Shown: in pieces, positions 52,714 through 61,409 of the stretch
Numbering within the stretch: the first letter of the stretch is position 1
Layout: each line of letters begins with the position of its first letter
Translations under genes and position numbers: made by a program
The notes under the pieces: model-generated
Database searches by the model: none
The model's input: the letters and a program-made list of their open reading frames with translations, nothing else
Told to the model about the DNA's origin: nothing
Origin: UBA9647 sp049522195
GTDB taxonomy: Bacteria; Bacteroidota; Ignavibacteria; UBA10030
DNA length: 64,000 bases
Direction: 5' to 3'
NCBI GenBank assembly: GCA_049522195.1
Contig: JBEKOB010000004.1
Span: 1-64,000 of the forward strand

Positions 52714-52772
52714 TGGGGTGCCAGGATTCTTCGCTGAAAGCGGATGCGCCTTCGGCGCAGAACCTGGGAATG
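52714..52772 (-). pseudogene. Partial tRNA-Gln 3'-end copy with a 30-base insert
   Basis: TGGGGTGCCAGGATTC (52714-52729) and GAACCTGGGAATG (52760-52772) match, in order and exactly, the contiguous 29 bases 52861-52889 of the intact tRNA gene (T arm and acceptor end). Between them are 30 unrelated bases (52730-52759) with a TGCGCC-TTC-GGCGCA hairpin, placed in the T loop. The 5' half of the tRNA is absent, so it is not a working tRNA. Confidence 0.88.
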
Positions 52773-52831
52773 TCCTCTCAGCAAACTGTTCTTTGCACCT
52801 CGTTACAATCTGTTCGAGGAAACACTTCTGC

Positions 52832-52849
52832 GATCGCTTGAAAGCGATC
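52832..52849. other. Palindrome downstream of tRNA-Gln
   Basis: GATCGCTT (52832-52839), two bases, AAGCGATC (52842-52849). It lies 11 bases past the 3' end of the tRNA on the minus strand and may help 3' processing or stability. There is no T run. Confidence 0.5.
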
Positions 52850-52859
52850 AAGAATCTCG

Positions 52860-52931
<72 letters not shown>

Positions 52932-53120
52932 ATCTGAAAAGGAACGAATCTTGGAGAATCTTCCCGCTGGTACTGAGAGTTGTCTAATCCTAACCTTGCC
53001 GGATATACGCCGAGGAGGAAAAGAACGAATCCAAACAGGTGCCTTCAGCAAACCTCGGTCGTCTCATTCCGAACGCTGCCGGGAATGCAAGACAGCCTAT
53101 GCTGGAAAGGCCCCGTTCAC

Positions 53121-53156
53121 AAAAAACAAAGCCCAACTCAGAAAAGAATTGGGCTT
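53121..53156 (-). terminator. Intrinsic terminator of the M14 peptidase gene
   Basis: On the minus strand AAGCCCAA (53156-53149) and TTGGGCTT (53136-53129) form an 8-bp stem, followed by TTTGTTTTTT (plus 53121-53130). The remaining gap 52932-53120 up to the tRNA shows no other signal. Confidence 0.88.
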
Positions 53157-53224
53157 CTAAGATAGCCAAAAAGCGGCTAGTAGTCAACGAAATTCTCGAA
53201 ATCGTGGGTGTTTTTGCCTCAGTT

Positions 53225-55837
53225 TCAATCAGGTTGCGGCAAGAACAGGATCGAGTTGAGCAAGAGCTTTTCCAGACCGGACCAGAATCGCCGGAACGTG
53301 ACATTCTCGGCAAACAGGACTGCACGACCCCGACCAATGCGATAGTCCTGAATATATGCAGCCTCTGAGATCTTCTGTGCCTTTTCTTTCGTCACATAGC
53401 CGCTTGTCTGGACGGAGTCTTTAGAAAATCGTGCCACATTATGGCCGGATTCAGTCAGTTCGAGGGGGAGGGCATCGCTCTTGAACACGAAAATCTCCCG
53501 TGGTACACCGAAACCGATCGGATGCGTTGTGTCAACGAGAACCCTAAATATCGTTCCTGGTATTCTGCCCAGGCGGTCAATTTCTTCCTTTTCGAAGAGA
53601 GTTTGTCGTTTGCTGAGTTCTTTTTTTGCTTTGTCGAGCTCTTTTTCCTCCTTAGACTTCTCATCCTCCTTCTTCTCCGCCTTGTTCGCTGCCTGTGTGA
53701 TTCCCGACTTTGCCTTCATCAGGAATTGCGCGCCCCCTTCAATACCAATCATGACGCCACCCCCTTGGATCCATCGCTTCAGTTTCTCGGTTCTTGCGCT
53801 GTCAAACACCGCCTGATAACTGGATGCATCCGGTAGTATGATGACATCGAATTTTGAGAGATCCGCGTCTGCGAGTTCTGTTGCGCGGATTCCCGTGAAT
53901 GGGATTCCCAGCTCCCGTTCGAAGAGGAACCAGAGTTCTCCGAAGTCGTTTGAGCTTACCGGCGGTCCGACGGCAATTGCAATATTTGCCTTCTTCATAG
54001 GTGTAATGAAGCTGGAACCAAGGCTGACGCCATTTTCTGTGAGCCCGGTCGATGCGGTGTATACATCAACTCCAAATTCTGCGGCGAGCCTCTCGATGTC
54101 GATTGCGAGGGAATCGTTGTTGGAGCCCGAGAAAGCAACGACGGTGCCTGCGACAAAATGTTGTCCGACTGTCTCGAAAGGACGTCGTGCGACAGAGAGA
54201 GAGTATCCGCGCTCGAGAAGCCGCCACACCAATTGGATGGCATTGTTTCGCTGCCACGGTATCAGGTACGCGTATGCCTGCTTGTCACCAATGATTCTTC
54301 CAACAGGCGGCGCGGGTGCCTGAATTCGAACACTCCCCGGCGGAAGGGGAGACTGGGTGGCCCACGCCTTCAGTCCTGACGCAATCGGAAGCGACCAGGC
54401 TGACACATCATAGAAGAATGTGTCGCGCACTGCTGTAATGGGTTCGAGAAGAGTCTTCACAAGCCGTCCCTGGGGCTGTGATGTAGCAACGAAGTACGTT
54501 CCTTTTGGAATTCTCTCCTTTCCCCATTTAGTGGAAAAGAACTCCTGGACCTGAAGCGCCAATCCATCGGTCAGCTGGTGTACCTCGATTCCCTGGCGAA
54601 GGAGTGTTTCGATGACTTGATTTGAACGTGTCGGATCTTCAGCGTCGCTGATGAGGTATCCTTTGATGGGAGAGGAAGAACTGAGCGCTGTTAGCCAAAA
54701 GCTGTAGAAGTCTTCCAGTCTTTCCTTCTTGTTCTTCACGCTGGTTTCAAGCGTCGCGATGCTCGTCACAAAATGATTGCGTGCGCGGTCCCGGAGAGTA
54801 AGAATCTGGCCGTTTGGTTTTCGGACCGCCAGACTGGCGCGCGAGCCGCCCCCTTGCTCGTATGTCATCCCGGTCGCGCCGTTGAATGTCGGCCAGGAAT
54901 CGCCATAGCCGGGATAGAACATGTCGAAGCGTTCTCCGACGTAATAAGGAAGACCGAGCTTATCGAACGCCTCAGCGTTTCCCTTGCCGAATATTTTTCC
55001 CCACTTGAGTACTTCCGGCGGCAATGATTCGTGGACTGGAACAGCTGCTGGAAAAAAGAAGTACGAGCCGGAATACTCCATTTCATGATAATCGACGTGA
55101 ACATGAGGCATCCATGTCCGATAGAACCGGACGCGGGCTCGAGTCTCCTGTTGCGTTTGCCACGAAAGGTCACGGTTGAGGTCGAAGAAATAGTGATTCG
55201 TTCTGCCCCCAGGCCACGGCTCGCTGTGTTCAACGGAAGAAGGATTGAGATTCGGCTTTGCGCCGAGCATAGAGTTGACCCATTGAACGTACCGTTCCCG
55301 TCCGTCAGGATTGACGTTTGGATCGATAATGACGACTGCGTTTTCGAGAATCGATTGTGTGCGGCTGTCGGTCCCGGCGCACAGCTGATATGCTACCGCC
55401 ATGGCGGCTTCAGGTGATGAGGCCTCGTTCCCATGCACGCCGTACGAGAGATAGACGATGACGGGAAGCGATGCGATGATCTTTTCTGCGTCGGCTTTTG
55501 ACTGAAGAATTCTCGGATCCGTCAGTTTCAAGTTCGCCTGCCTGATTTCCTCGATGCGTGCCAGATTGGCGGGAGAAGTTATGATGAAGGCCTGCAACAT
55601 GCGATGCTCGTTTGTCTCGCCATATACGACACGGTGTATCCGATCCGAAGAGGCGGCAAGCTTTTCGAAGAAGGTATGAAGGGAAGCATAGTCCGTGAAT
55701 CGGTCCCCGATGTGGTAGCCAAGCACAGCCTCGGGAGCGACCACCTTGGGATCGTACGTTCCACCAGGATAAAAGTCTGGAGTTTTCTGGGCGAACGCGT
55801 ATGTGGTAATGAAGAGAACAACGAGAATTCGTTTCAT
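53225..55837 (-). CDS. Exported M14-type zinc carboxypeptidase, multidomain
   Basis: An 870-residue protein. ATG 55837 is followed by a signal peptide (residues 1-17). The M14 domain (about 50-370) holds the metal site HGNE and a later His (VDYHEM), the substrate Arg/Asn region DPNVNPDGRERY and DLNRDLSW, and the general base Glu in MTYEQGG. The C-terminal half includes a glutamine-amidotransferase-like segment (ADLSKFDVIILPDASS, about 665-700) interrupted by a highly charged Lys/Glu coiled coil. It likely trims peptides in the periplasm; specificity is unknown. It is a single-gene unit. Confidence 0.87.
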   Translation of the reverse strand: MKRILVVLFITTYAFAQKTPDFYPGGTYDPKVVAPEAVLGYHIGDRFTDYASLHTFFEKLAASSDRIHRVVYGETNEHRMLQAFIITSPANLARIEEIRQANLKLTDPRILQSKADAEKIIASLPVIVYLSYGVHGNEASSPEAAMAVAYQLCAGTDSRTQSILENAVVIIDPNVNPDGRERYVQWVNSMLGAKPNLNPSSVEHSEPWPGGRTNHYFFDLNRDLSWQTQQETRARVRFYRTWMPHVHVDYHEMEYSGSYFFFPAAVPVHESLPPEVLKWGKIFGKGNAEAFDKLGLPYYVGERFDMFYPGYGDSWPTFNGATGMTYEQGGGSRASLAVRKPNGQILTLRDRARNHFVTSIATLETSVKNKKERLEDFYSFWLTALSSSSPIKGYLISDAEDPTRSNQVIETLLRQGIEVHQLTDGLALQVQEFFSTKWGKERIPKGTYFVATSQPQGRLVKTLLEPITAVRDTFFYDVSAWSLPIASGLKAWATQSPLPPGSVRIQAPAPPVGRIIGDKQAYAYLIPWQRNNAIQLVWRLLERGYSLSVARRPFETVGQHFVAGTVVAFSGSNNDSLAIDIERLAAEFGVDVYTASTGLTENGVSLGSSFITPMKKANIAIAVGPPVSSNDFGELWFLFERELGIPFTGIRATELADADLSKFDVIILPDASSYQAVFDSARTEKLKRWIQGGGVMIGIEGGAQFLMKAKSGITQAANKAEKKEDEKSKEEKELDKAKKELSKRQTLFEKEEIDRLGRIPGTIFRVLVDTTHPIGFGVPREIFVFKSDALPLELTESGHNVARFSKDSVQTSGYVTKEKAQKISEAAYIQDYRIGRGRAVLFAENVTFRRFWSGLEKLLLNSILFLPQPD

Positions 55838-55966
55838 GCCGGCTCCGGTCTCAAAATGTGTTTGCCAATGTACACCAAAAACGTGGAAAACCAAAGTTGG
55901 TCTTCTTGCATTTCGAGCTACAATTGGGTAAGTTCAAGCCACACAGTATATCTGAGGAGTTCATCT

Positions 55967-56572
55967 ATGGTGGAGGTCAGGGCTGATTCACTTGCTCGTT
56001 ATGTTGCGCTGAGAAGTGATCACATTGTTGCACAATCGTTTTGGATCCTTTCGTTTGCCGTCTTCACAGCAATCGGAGCGCAAATCGAGATACCGCATTA
56101 CCCGGTGCCCTATACGCTGCAAACATTCTTTGTTCTGCTTGCGGGGGGACTTCTGGGAAGGCGAAACGCATTCCTGAGCATGCTCCTCTATGTCGGATTT
56201 GGTGCTGCCGGATTGCCGGTGTTCTCCGGTGGTTCAGCCGGACTAGCGCGTCTGCTCGGCCCAACCGGCGGCTATCTCCTCAGTTTTCCTGTCGCCGCAT
56301 ACCTGGTCAGTTCGCTTCTCTCCGTTCGGCCCCGAGGAATGGAAGAAGTTGATGGGCGGATCAAACGATGGCTCGCCGTTTCCGGATGGGGAATAGGAGC
56401 TATGAGCATCGGGTTGATTCTCATCTACTTGATGGGGACACTGCAGCTCAACGCTGTGTATTACCACAATTGGACTTCATCTTTCAATCTGGGCTTCCTG
56501 ATTTTTTCGTGGTGGGATATTCTGAAGCTTATCGCCGCAGCGGGGATTTGGAAGGAACTCAGCCGCTCATAA
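55967..56572 (+). CDS. bioY: Biotin transporter BioY
   Basis: A 201-residue membrane protein with about six helices, the substrate-binding S component of biotin uptake. It contains IGAQIEIPHYPVPYTLQTFFVLLAGG, LYVGFGAAGLPVFSGG and the GPTGGYLLSF signature. No ECF ATPase/T component is adjacent. ATG 55967 has TGAGGAG upstream; the longer frame reaches back into the divergent peptidase gene and is rejected. No BirA-type operator is evident. Confidence 0.93.
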   Translation: MVEVRADSLARYVALRSDHIVAQSFWILSFAVFTAIGAQIEIPHYPVPYTLQTFFVLLAGGLLGRRNAFLSMLLYVGFGAAGLPVFSGGSAGLARLLGPTGGYLLSFPVAAYLVSSLLSVRPRGMEEVDGRIKRWLAVSGWGIGAMSIGLILIYLMGTLQLNAVYYHNWTSSFNLGFLIFSWWDILKLIAAAGIWKELSRS

Positions 56573-56597
56573 TCGGCACGCCGAATTCAGAAAACGC

Positions 56598-56630
56598 AAA
56601 GCCGCTTCATGCCGAAGCGGCTTTCTTGTT
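56598..56630 (+). terminator. Intrinsic terminator of bioY
   Basis: AAAGCCGCTTC (56598-56608), loop ATGCC and GAAGCGGCTTT (56614-56624) form an 11-bp stem, followed by CTTGTTTCT. The A/T ends allow use from either strand. Confidence 0.85.
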
Positions 56631-56782
56631 TCTGACATCGTTGCACCAAGTGTGCCGCCGGCCTCTAGTTCCTGCTGCTCACACAGCGCCCCCAGTTCCC
56701 CACCTCTTGCTTCTCTCTCCCGAACTTGGTACACTGGCACGGGATTCCCCCCGCGCCCGCCACTTCAAAGCAGAACAGGTGT

Positions 56783-59272
56783 ATGAAGAGGTTTGCCTTC
56801 CGCACCGTGCTATACTTGTTCCTCGACGCATTTTTGCTTGTTGCGTCTCTCGTTCACATCCCCGATGTCGTGCGACGCCCTTCCGCGCCATTTGAGATTG
56901 AAAAGAAGGGGACGTCGGTGGTTGTCAGCTCGATCCTGGATTCGGCTGCCTGCCCGGGTTTGAAGCCCGGAGACCTCTTGCTCATGTGGCAAGGGAAACA
57001 GGTTGCCATACCAGAGATGGTTGAATACCTGGCAGATGTCGCACCGATTGGAGCTCGAATCGAGGTTGGTGTGAGGAGAGGGGAAGTCGTATTCCGGTCG
57101 AATATTCATCTGATCGCATATTACAAACCATCCGAGTTCCTGATCCTCTCGCGGTTCCTGATCATTTCGTTATTTGTAGGATTAGCGGTCTTTGGTGTTG
57201 GTGTGTTTGTTTTTCTCAGCCGGCCGAACGACCTCGCTGCACGGGCACTCCATTGGGCACTGATTACGTTTGGGACGACCACGCTCATCACGTGGGGAGC
57301 TGTTGAACCGGGATCGATCGAGACCTCGCTCGCAAGGATTATCTGGTTTGTTGTCTATCTGGGGGTCGCCGTTTCATTCTTCTTCTTTTCGCTCGTTTTT
57401 CCAAAACAACGGTTCCAGCGCCTCGGCCAGTTCTCCTGGCTCCTTGTTGTCCTTGTTCTTCTCCTTGGTATTGCATTCGCTTCGTTCCATCTTACTGCGC
57501 TCTGGTCGGGTTCCGCGGAGGCCCTTACCGCATTTCAATCCTATTTCGATCTCTTCCACGTGGCATTGTTGATCCTCATCGGCGGCGGAATTCTCAACAT
57601 CGCCCGGGCCACGTTGAAGGCCTCATCGAGTGAAGAACGGAAGAAGATGTACTGGATCCTATGGGGCTTGGCAATCGGTGCGCTGCCGTTTTTGCTCCTG
57701 CACATCCTCCCTCAGGTCATCTTGTCGCACTATGTCATACCTGAGGAGTTCACGACGATCTTCTTTCTCGCCGTTCCAGTCAGTTTTGCCATCGCTCTTC
57801 TCAAATACCGCCTGTTTGACATCGAAGTCGTGATCAACAGGACGATCGTGTATGGTGTGCTGTCGACGATTATCGCGGCCGGGTACGGCCTGATTGTCCT
57901 CTTGATGACGTCCATCATCGGCGACATTGTATTCGAACAGTATCTCCTGGTCGCGGGGTTGACACTCGTTCTTGGCGTGCTCATCAATCCTCTCAGACTA
58001 CGGCTGCAGCATCTCATTGACGAAATACTGTTCGCGGCCAGGGCGAACTTCCGCCGCGCTCTTTCTCAAGCCACCGAAAAGCTACATCGTGCACTGAACC
58101 GCAACGAGTTATTCCGCGAACTTGTCGACGCCGTCCATCACGTTGTGCCGGGTGAAATGATAGCCGCGTACGAGGGGTTGGACAAGCGACTGATTCTCCG
58201 AAGCTTCTGGGGTTCCGCACCGCAGGAATCGGTTTCCCCTGACGAGGAACTCATGGCGGCACTTTTATCCGGGGAAACACTCATCTCGGCACGCGGAGCG
58301 GAAGACAATCACGCGTTGATCAATCCTTTGAGAGAGAAGTGGCTTTCGGAGTTGCACTGGTCAGTTTGTGTGCCAGTCATCTCACAATCGAAGGAACTCC
58401 TTGGAACTCTGGTGCTAAATCCGCGGTCGGGAGAGCGTTATAAGGAAGAAGAGGTGGCGTTCTTTCGAAGTGTCGCAGCACAGGCGTCGGAGCTTCTGGA
58501 GCGACTCATCCTTCAGGAAAAGATTATTCTCGCTCAGGAAGAACGACGCCGACTCGAAGAGCTAAGTGCCCTGAAGTCGTTTTTTGTTTCGAGTGTCTCT
58601 CACGAACTCAGGACGCCACTGACGTCAATAGTGATCTTTGCCGAGAGGCTTCGCTCCGGCGCGGTCAAATCGCGCCGACAACAGAAAGAATACCTCGAGA
58701 TTATTGAAGGTGAGAGCAACCGGCTGTCAAGGTTAATTACAAACATACTTGATTTCGCGAAGATCGAACGGGGGATAAAAGAATACAACTTCTCTGAGAT
58801 AAACGTAGCCGATGTCGTCAAACGGTCTGTTCAGGGGATTCGCTATCAGTTTCTTAGCCTTGATGCTGCACTGCGTGTTCGGGTCGAGAAGGGGCTGCCT
58901 CCCATTATCGCAGATGCGGACGCGCTTGAAGAAGCCCTGTTAAATCTCCTCTCCAACGCTTTGAAATACTCTACAGCCGTCAAGAAAATTGAACTGAAGG
59001 TTTCACGAGCCCGGGGTGCGGTGATCATGGCCGTGTCGGACAAAGGCATCGGCATTCCGGAGGAGGAACTGCCTCACATTTTTGACCAGTTCTACAGGGT
59101 CAAGGATGAGAAAACACGGCAGGTGGGTGGAACCGGACTCGGTTTGGCGGTCGTCAAGCACATTGTTGAAGCGCATCACGGCACACTCTCGGTGAAAAGC
59201 GTCGTGAGGCAGGGGACCACGTTTACCCTTACACTTCCAATCCCGTCAAAAAACAGAAGGAAGAATCCATGA
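56783..59272 (+). CDS. Sensor histidine kinase with PDZ-like and GAF domains
   Basis: An 829-residue membrane kinase. Order: one transmembrane helix (about 7-28), an extracytoplasmic PDZ-like domain (about 35-105; SILDSAACPGLKPGDLLL is its core), a block of about eight helices (115-400), a GAF-like domain (about 430-580), coiled linker, HisKA with His607 in SHELRTPL, and HATPase with NLLSNALKYS, DKGIGIP and GGTGLGLAVVK. ATG 56783 is chosen because it begins just before the first helix; the upstream frame is pyrimidine-rich and unlikely to be coding. It is coupled by ATGA to the response regulator. Confidence 0.92.
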   Translation: MKRFAFRTVLYLFLDAFLLVASLVHIPDVVRRPSAPFEIEKKGTSVVVSSILDSAACPGLKPGDLLLMWQGKQVAIPEMVEYLADVAPIGARIEVGVRRGEVVFRSNIHLIAYYKPSEFLILSRFLIISLFVGLAVFGVGVFVFLSRPNDLAARALHWALITFGTTTLITWGAVEPGSIETSLARIIWFVVYLGVAVSFFFFSLVFPKQRFQRLGQFSWLLVVLVLLLGIAFASFHLTALWSGSAEALTAFQSYFDLFHVALLILIGGGILNIARATLKASSSEERKKMYWILWGLAIGALPFLLLHILPQVILSHYVIPEEFTTIFFLAVPVSFAIALLKYRLFDIEVVINRTIVYGVLSTIIAAGYGLIVLLMTSIIGDIVFEQYLLVAGLTLVLGVLINPLRLRLQHLIDEILFAARANFRRALSQATEKLHRALNRNELFRELVDAVHHVVPGEMIAAYEGLDKRLILRSFWGSAPQESVSPDEELMAALLSGETLISARGAEDNHALINPLREKWLSELHWSVCVPVISQSKELLGTLVLNPRSGERYKEEEVAFFRSVAAQASELLERLILQEKIILAQEERRRLEELSALKSFFVSSVSHELRTPLTSIVIFAERLRSGAVKSRRQQKEYLEIIEGESNRLSRLITNILDFAKIERGIKEYNFSEINVADVVKRSVQGIRYQFLSLDAALRVRVEKGLPPIIADADALEEALLNLLSNALKYSTAVKKIELKVSRARGAVIMAVSDKGIGIPEEELPHIFDQFYRVKDEKTRQVGGTGLGLAVVKHIVEAHHGTLSVKSVVRQGTTFTLTLPIPSKNRRKNP

Positions 59273-59949
59273 AACGCATGCTGATTGTCGAGGACGACAA
59301 AGCTATACTCCGGGGTCTGATCGACAGCTTCAAGGCCGAGCATTTTGAGGTGGAGACTTCATCTGACGGTGAAGAAGGATACATGTTTGCGAGAAGGAGG
59401 AAGTTCGACCTTATCATACTTGATGTAATGCTTCCCGGGATGAACGGGCTCGACATCTGCAAACAGCTTCGAGTAGACGGCGTCAAGACTCCCATCCTGA
59501 TGCTTACCGGCAAAGGGGAGGAGATTGACAAGGTCATGGGTCTAGAACTGGGCGCGGATGACTACATCACGAAGCCGTTCAGCATGAAGGAACTCATCGC
59601 CCGAGTCAAAGCGGTCCTGCGTCGTCAATCGGACATTCGTACTGCCTTGACCGAGGCAACCTTTGGGGACGTATTCGTCGATTTCAAGAAGCAAGAAGCA
59701 ACCAAAGGAAAGAAGTCGCTGGATTTAAGTGCGAAGGAGTTTCAGTTGCTGAAGTACTTCGCCGAACGCGAAGGCGAGGTCATTTCACGCAATCAACTTC
59801 TCGACGATGTTTGGGGGTATGAGGCGATGCCCACCACTCGGACTGTAGACAACTATATTCTTTCGCTCCGCAAGAAAATCGAATCAGATCCATCGAAGCC
59901 GAAGCATCTTCTCACCATCCATACCGCCGGCTACAAGTTTGTGAAATAG
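59269..59949 (+). CDS. OmpR-family response regulator
   Basis: A 226-residue regulator with a receiver domain (phospho-acceptor Asp52 in LDVMLPG; acidic pair Asp9/Asp10; TKPF Lys) and a C-terminal winged-helix DNA-binding domain (KEFQLLKYFAEREGEVISRNQLLDDVWG in parts). Its start overlaps the kinase stop by four bases, so the two form a two-component pair. The following outer-membrane-like gene is a plausible target or partner, but this is inference. Confidence 0.95.
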   Translation: MKRMLIVEDDKAILRGLIDSFKAEHFEVETSSDGEEGYMFARRRKFDLIILDVMLPGMNGLDICKQLRVDGVKTPILMLTGKGEEIDKVMGLELGADDYITKPFSMKELIARVKAVLRRQSDIRTALTEATFGDVFVDFKKQEATKGKKSLDLSAKEFQLLKYFAEREGEVISRNQLLDDVWGYEAMPTTRTVDNYILSLRKKIESDPSKPKHLLTIHTAGYKFVK

Positions 59950-60035
59950 CATAGATCTTGACCACCTTTTCTGATGTCCTAATCAACGGATCCGCTTGTC
60001 CAGTTGATCTCCTTTCAAAATCCAGGGAGGATTCG

Positions 60036-60629
60036 ATGCGTACACTCGTGGCTGTGGTAGCTCTGAGCGCTTTCATCTGTTCCGGTTCGATCGCTCAGTT
60101 CAGAAAAGGTAACGTTGAGCTTTCCATGAACGCCAGTCTCGGTTCGAGGAGTATAAAGGTCTCGAGCCGCGGCTATGAGGATTCGGAGAGCTACAATTTT
60201 GTGTACTTTGGTGTGTCTTCAGGGATTTTTGTGACGCAAGGTCTTTCGATTGAGCCTGAGATTGCGTTCATGGCGATGGAGAAACAATTCCCAACGTGGT
60301 ATTTTCTGGGAAATGTCTCCTACACTTACGCGAATGAAGGGGCAAAGCTGGCGCCCTTTATCCGTGCCGGTATTGGTGTCTCAAACGGAATCCCTGTGCT
60401 CCCTGGAACGATGGCTGTTTTCAGGACAACGGATAATCTCGATCTGCAGGTGCTCAATATCGGGGGTGGCGTGAAATACCAGATTGCGGGGGCAACGTAT
60501 CTTCGAGCTGAAGCAAACTACAAACATTACTCTTGGAGTCGGACCCTTTATGCTGCGAGTTCTTCGACGGACTACTCGTACGGGGATCTTGGGTTACTGA
60601 TCGGGTTATCCGTCCTTCTTGGCGAGTAA
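60036..60629 (+). CDS. Small outer-membrane beta-barrel protein
   Basis: A 197-residue protein with a signal peptide (residues 1-21, SGSIAQ) and an OmpA/OprF-like eight-strand barrel pattern (ISIEPEIAFMAM-type strands, aromatic-ended). AGGGAGG lies 5-6 bases before ATG 60036; the frame is open upstream but lacks a site. Function unknown. It lies 86 bases after the response regulator. Confidence 0.8.
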   Translation: MRTLVAVVALSAFICSGSIAQFRKGNVELSMNASLGSRSIKVSSRGYEDSESYNFVYFGVSSGIFVTQGLSIEPEIAFMAMEKQFPTWYFLGNVSYTYANEGAKLAPFIRAGIGVSNGIPVLPGTMAVFRTTDNLDLQVLNIGGGVKYQIAGATYLRAEANYKHYSWSRTLYAASSSTDYSYGDLGLLIGLSVLLGE

Positions 60630-60652
60630 GAAGGGCAATGACTGACAACAGC

Positions 60653-60678
60653 AAGGGGCAAGCTCATACTTGCCCCTT
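60653..60678. terminator. Hairpin between convergent genes
   Basis: AAGGGGCAAG (60653-60662), loop CTCATA, CTTGCCCCTT (60669-60678), a perfect 10-bp stem. The T tracts are weak. It separates the barrel gene from the convergent exonuclease gene. Confidence 0.7.
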
Positions 60679-60731
60679 TGATATTCCGTGTGTCCATTGC
60701 GACCCTGGACACCAGTCTCCATTGCCTGCCG

Positions 60732-61400
60732 CTAGAACTTCAGATGCTGTTCCCACCTTCTAAAGAGCTCTGCGGTTGCCTTCACATCCCCTAGACAGTA
60801 ATTGGCGATCTCCTGAAACTTCTTCTCCCCAAACAGTCGGCCGAGATCGAGACCTGTGATTCCATGGGCTTTTGGGCTCTCAATGCCGAATGATTTACAG
60901 TAGAAGTCGAGACTGAATTTTCGCGTCGCCCCATAAAACGTCAACTGATCAAGCAGATCACAATGGACCGAAGCATCGTAGCGGTACGGCATGAGGTTGC
61001 GCGAGGGCTTGACCTCGAGGATTGCTGAGCGGATGAGCAGGAACGGACAGTCAAATCCGCGTCCATTGAAGGTGATGAACTGGTCGTACCTTGTGACGTC
61101 ATTCCAGAAGATTGTGAGAATCTCTTTTTCCGGACAGGAAATAAAATGAACCTGCCCATCTTCGGATTGAGACTCGCCCTCCGTATCAGACTGGAAGATG
61201 ACCTTGCCACGGTTGGTATCCGGATTGAGCATGCCGATCGCAATGATCTGGGCCGTCGTAGGGTAGAGGCTGAGTTTCTGGATCGCTTCCTCTTTCTCCT
61301 CGTCTGAGTCCGCGAATTTCAAGAGGTATTCCTGCCGGACTTCATCGAACGACTCAAGGGGGTAGCCCAGAGTCTCAATGTCGATCACAACGCGAGCCAT
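60732..61400 (-). CDS. Predicted 3'-5' exonuclease (PolB-like DEDD fold)
   Basis: A 222-residue protein with DEDD-type motifs: DIETLG (about 7-12, DxE), FNGRGFDCPFL (about 112-122) and YCLGDVKATAELF (about 200-212). These match stand-alone relatives of the DNA polymerase B exonuclease domain. The substrate is unknown. It is the last gene of a minus-strand run recX, AI-2E, AI-2E, exonuclease, each within 10 bases or about 50 bases of the next. Confidence 0.85.
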   Translation of the reverse strand: MARVVIDIETLGYPLESFDEVRQEYLLKFADSDEEKEEAIQKLSLYPTTAQIIAIGMLNPDTNRGKVIFQSDTEGESQSEDGQVHFISCPEKEILTIFWNDVTRYDQFITFNGRGFDCPFLLIRSAILEVKPSRNLMPYRYDASVHCDLLDQLTFYGATRKFSLDFYCKSFGIESPKAHGITGLDLGRLFGEKKFQEIANYCLGDVKATAELFRRWEQHLKF

Positions 61401-61409
61401 GGAGTTTCC

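Noticed and set aside
52714..52772. Second tRNA gene
   Set aside because: Only the 3' part is present and it is split by 30 bases; no D arm or anticodon arm.
55604..55966. N-terminal extension of bioY
   Set aside because: It runs antisense through the start of the M14 gene; a strong ribosome site precedes ATG 55967.
55838..55966. BirA operator upstream of bioY
   Set aside because: Only a short ACCAA-AG-TTGGT repeat is seen; it lacks the long spaced palindrome of BirA sites.
56735..56750. Sigma-54 promoter (TGGCAC...) before the histidine kinase
   Set aside because: The GG and the expected GC are not at the right spacing; the second box reads CC.
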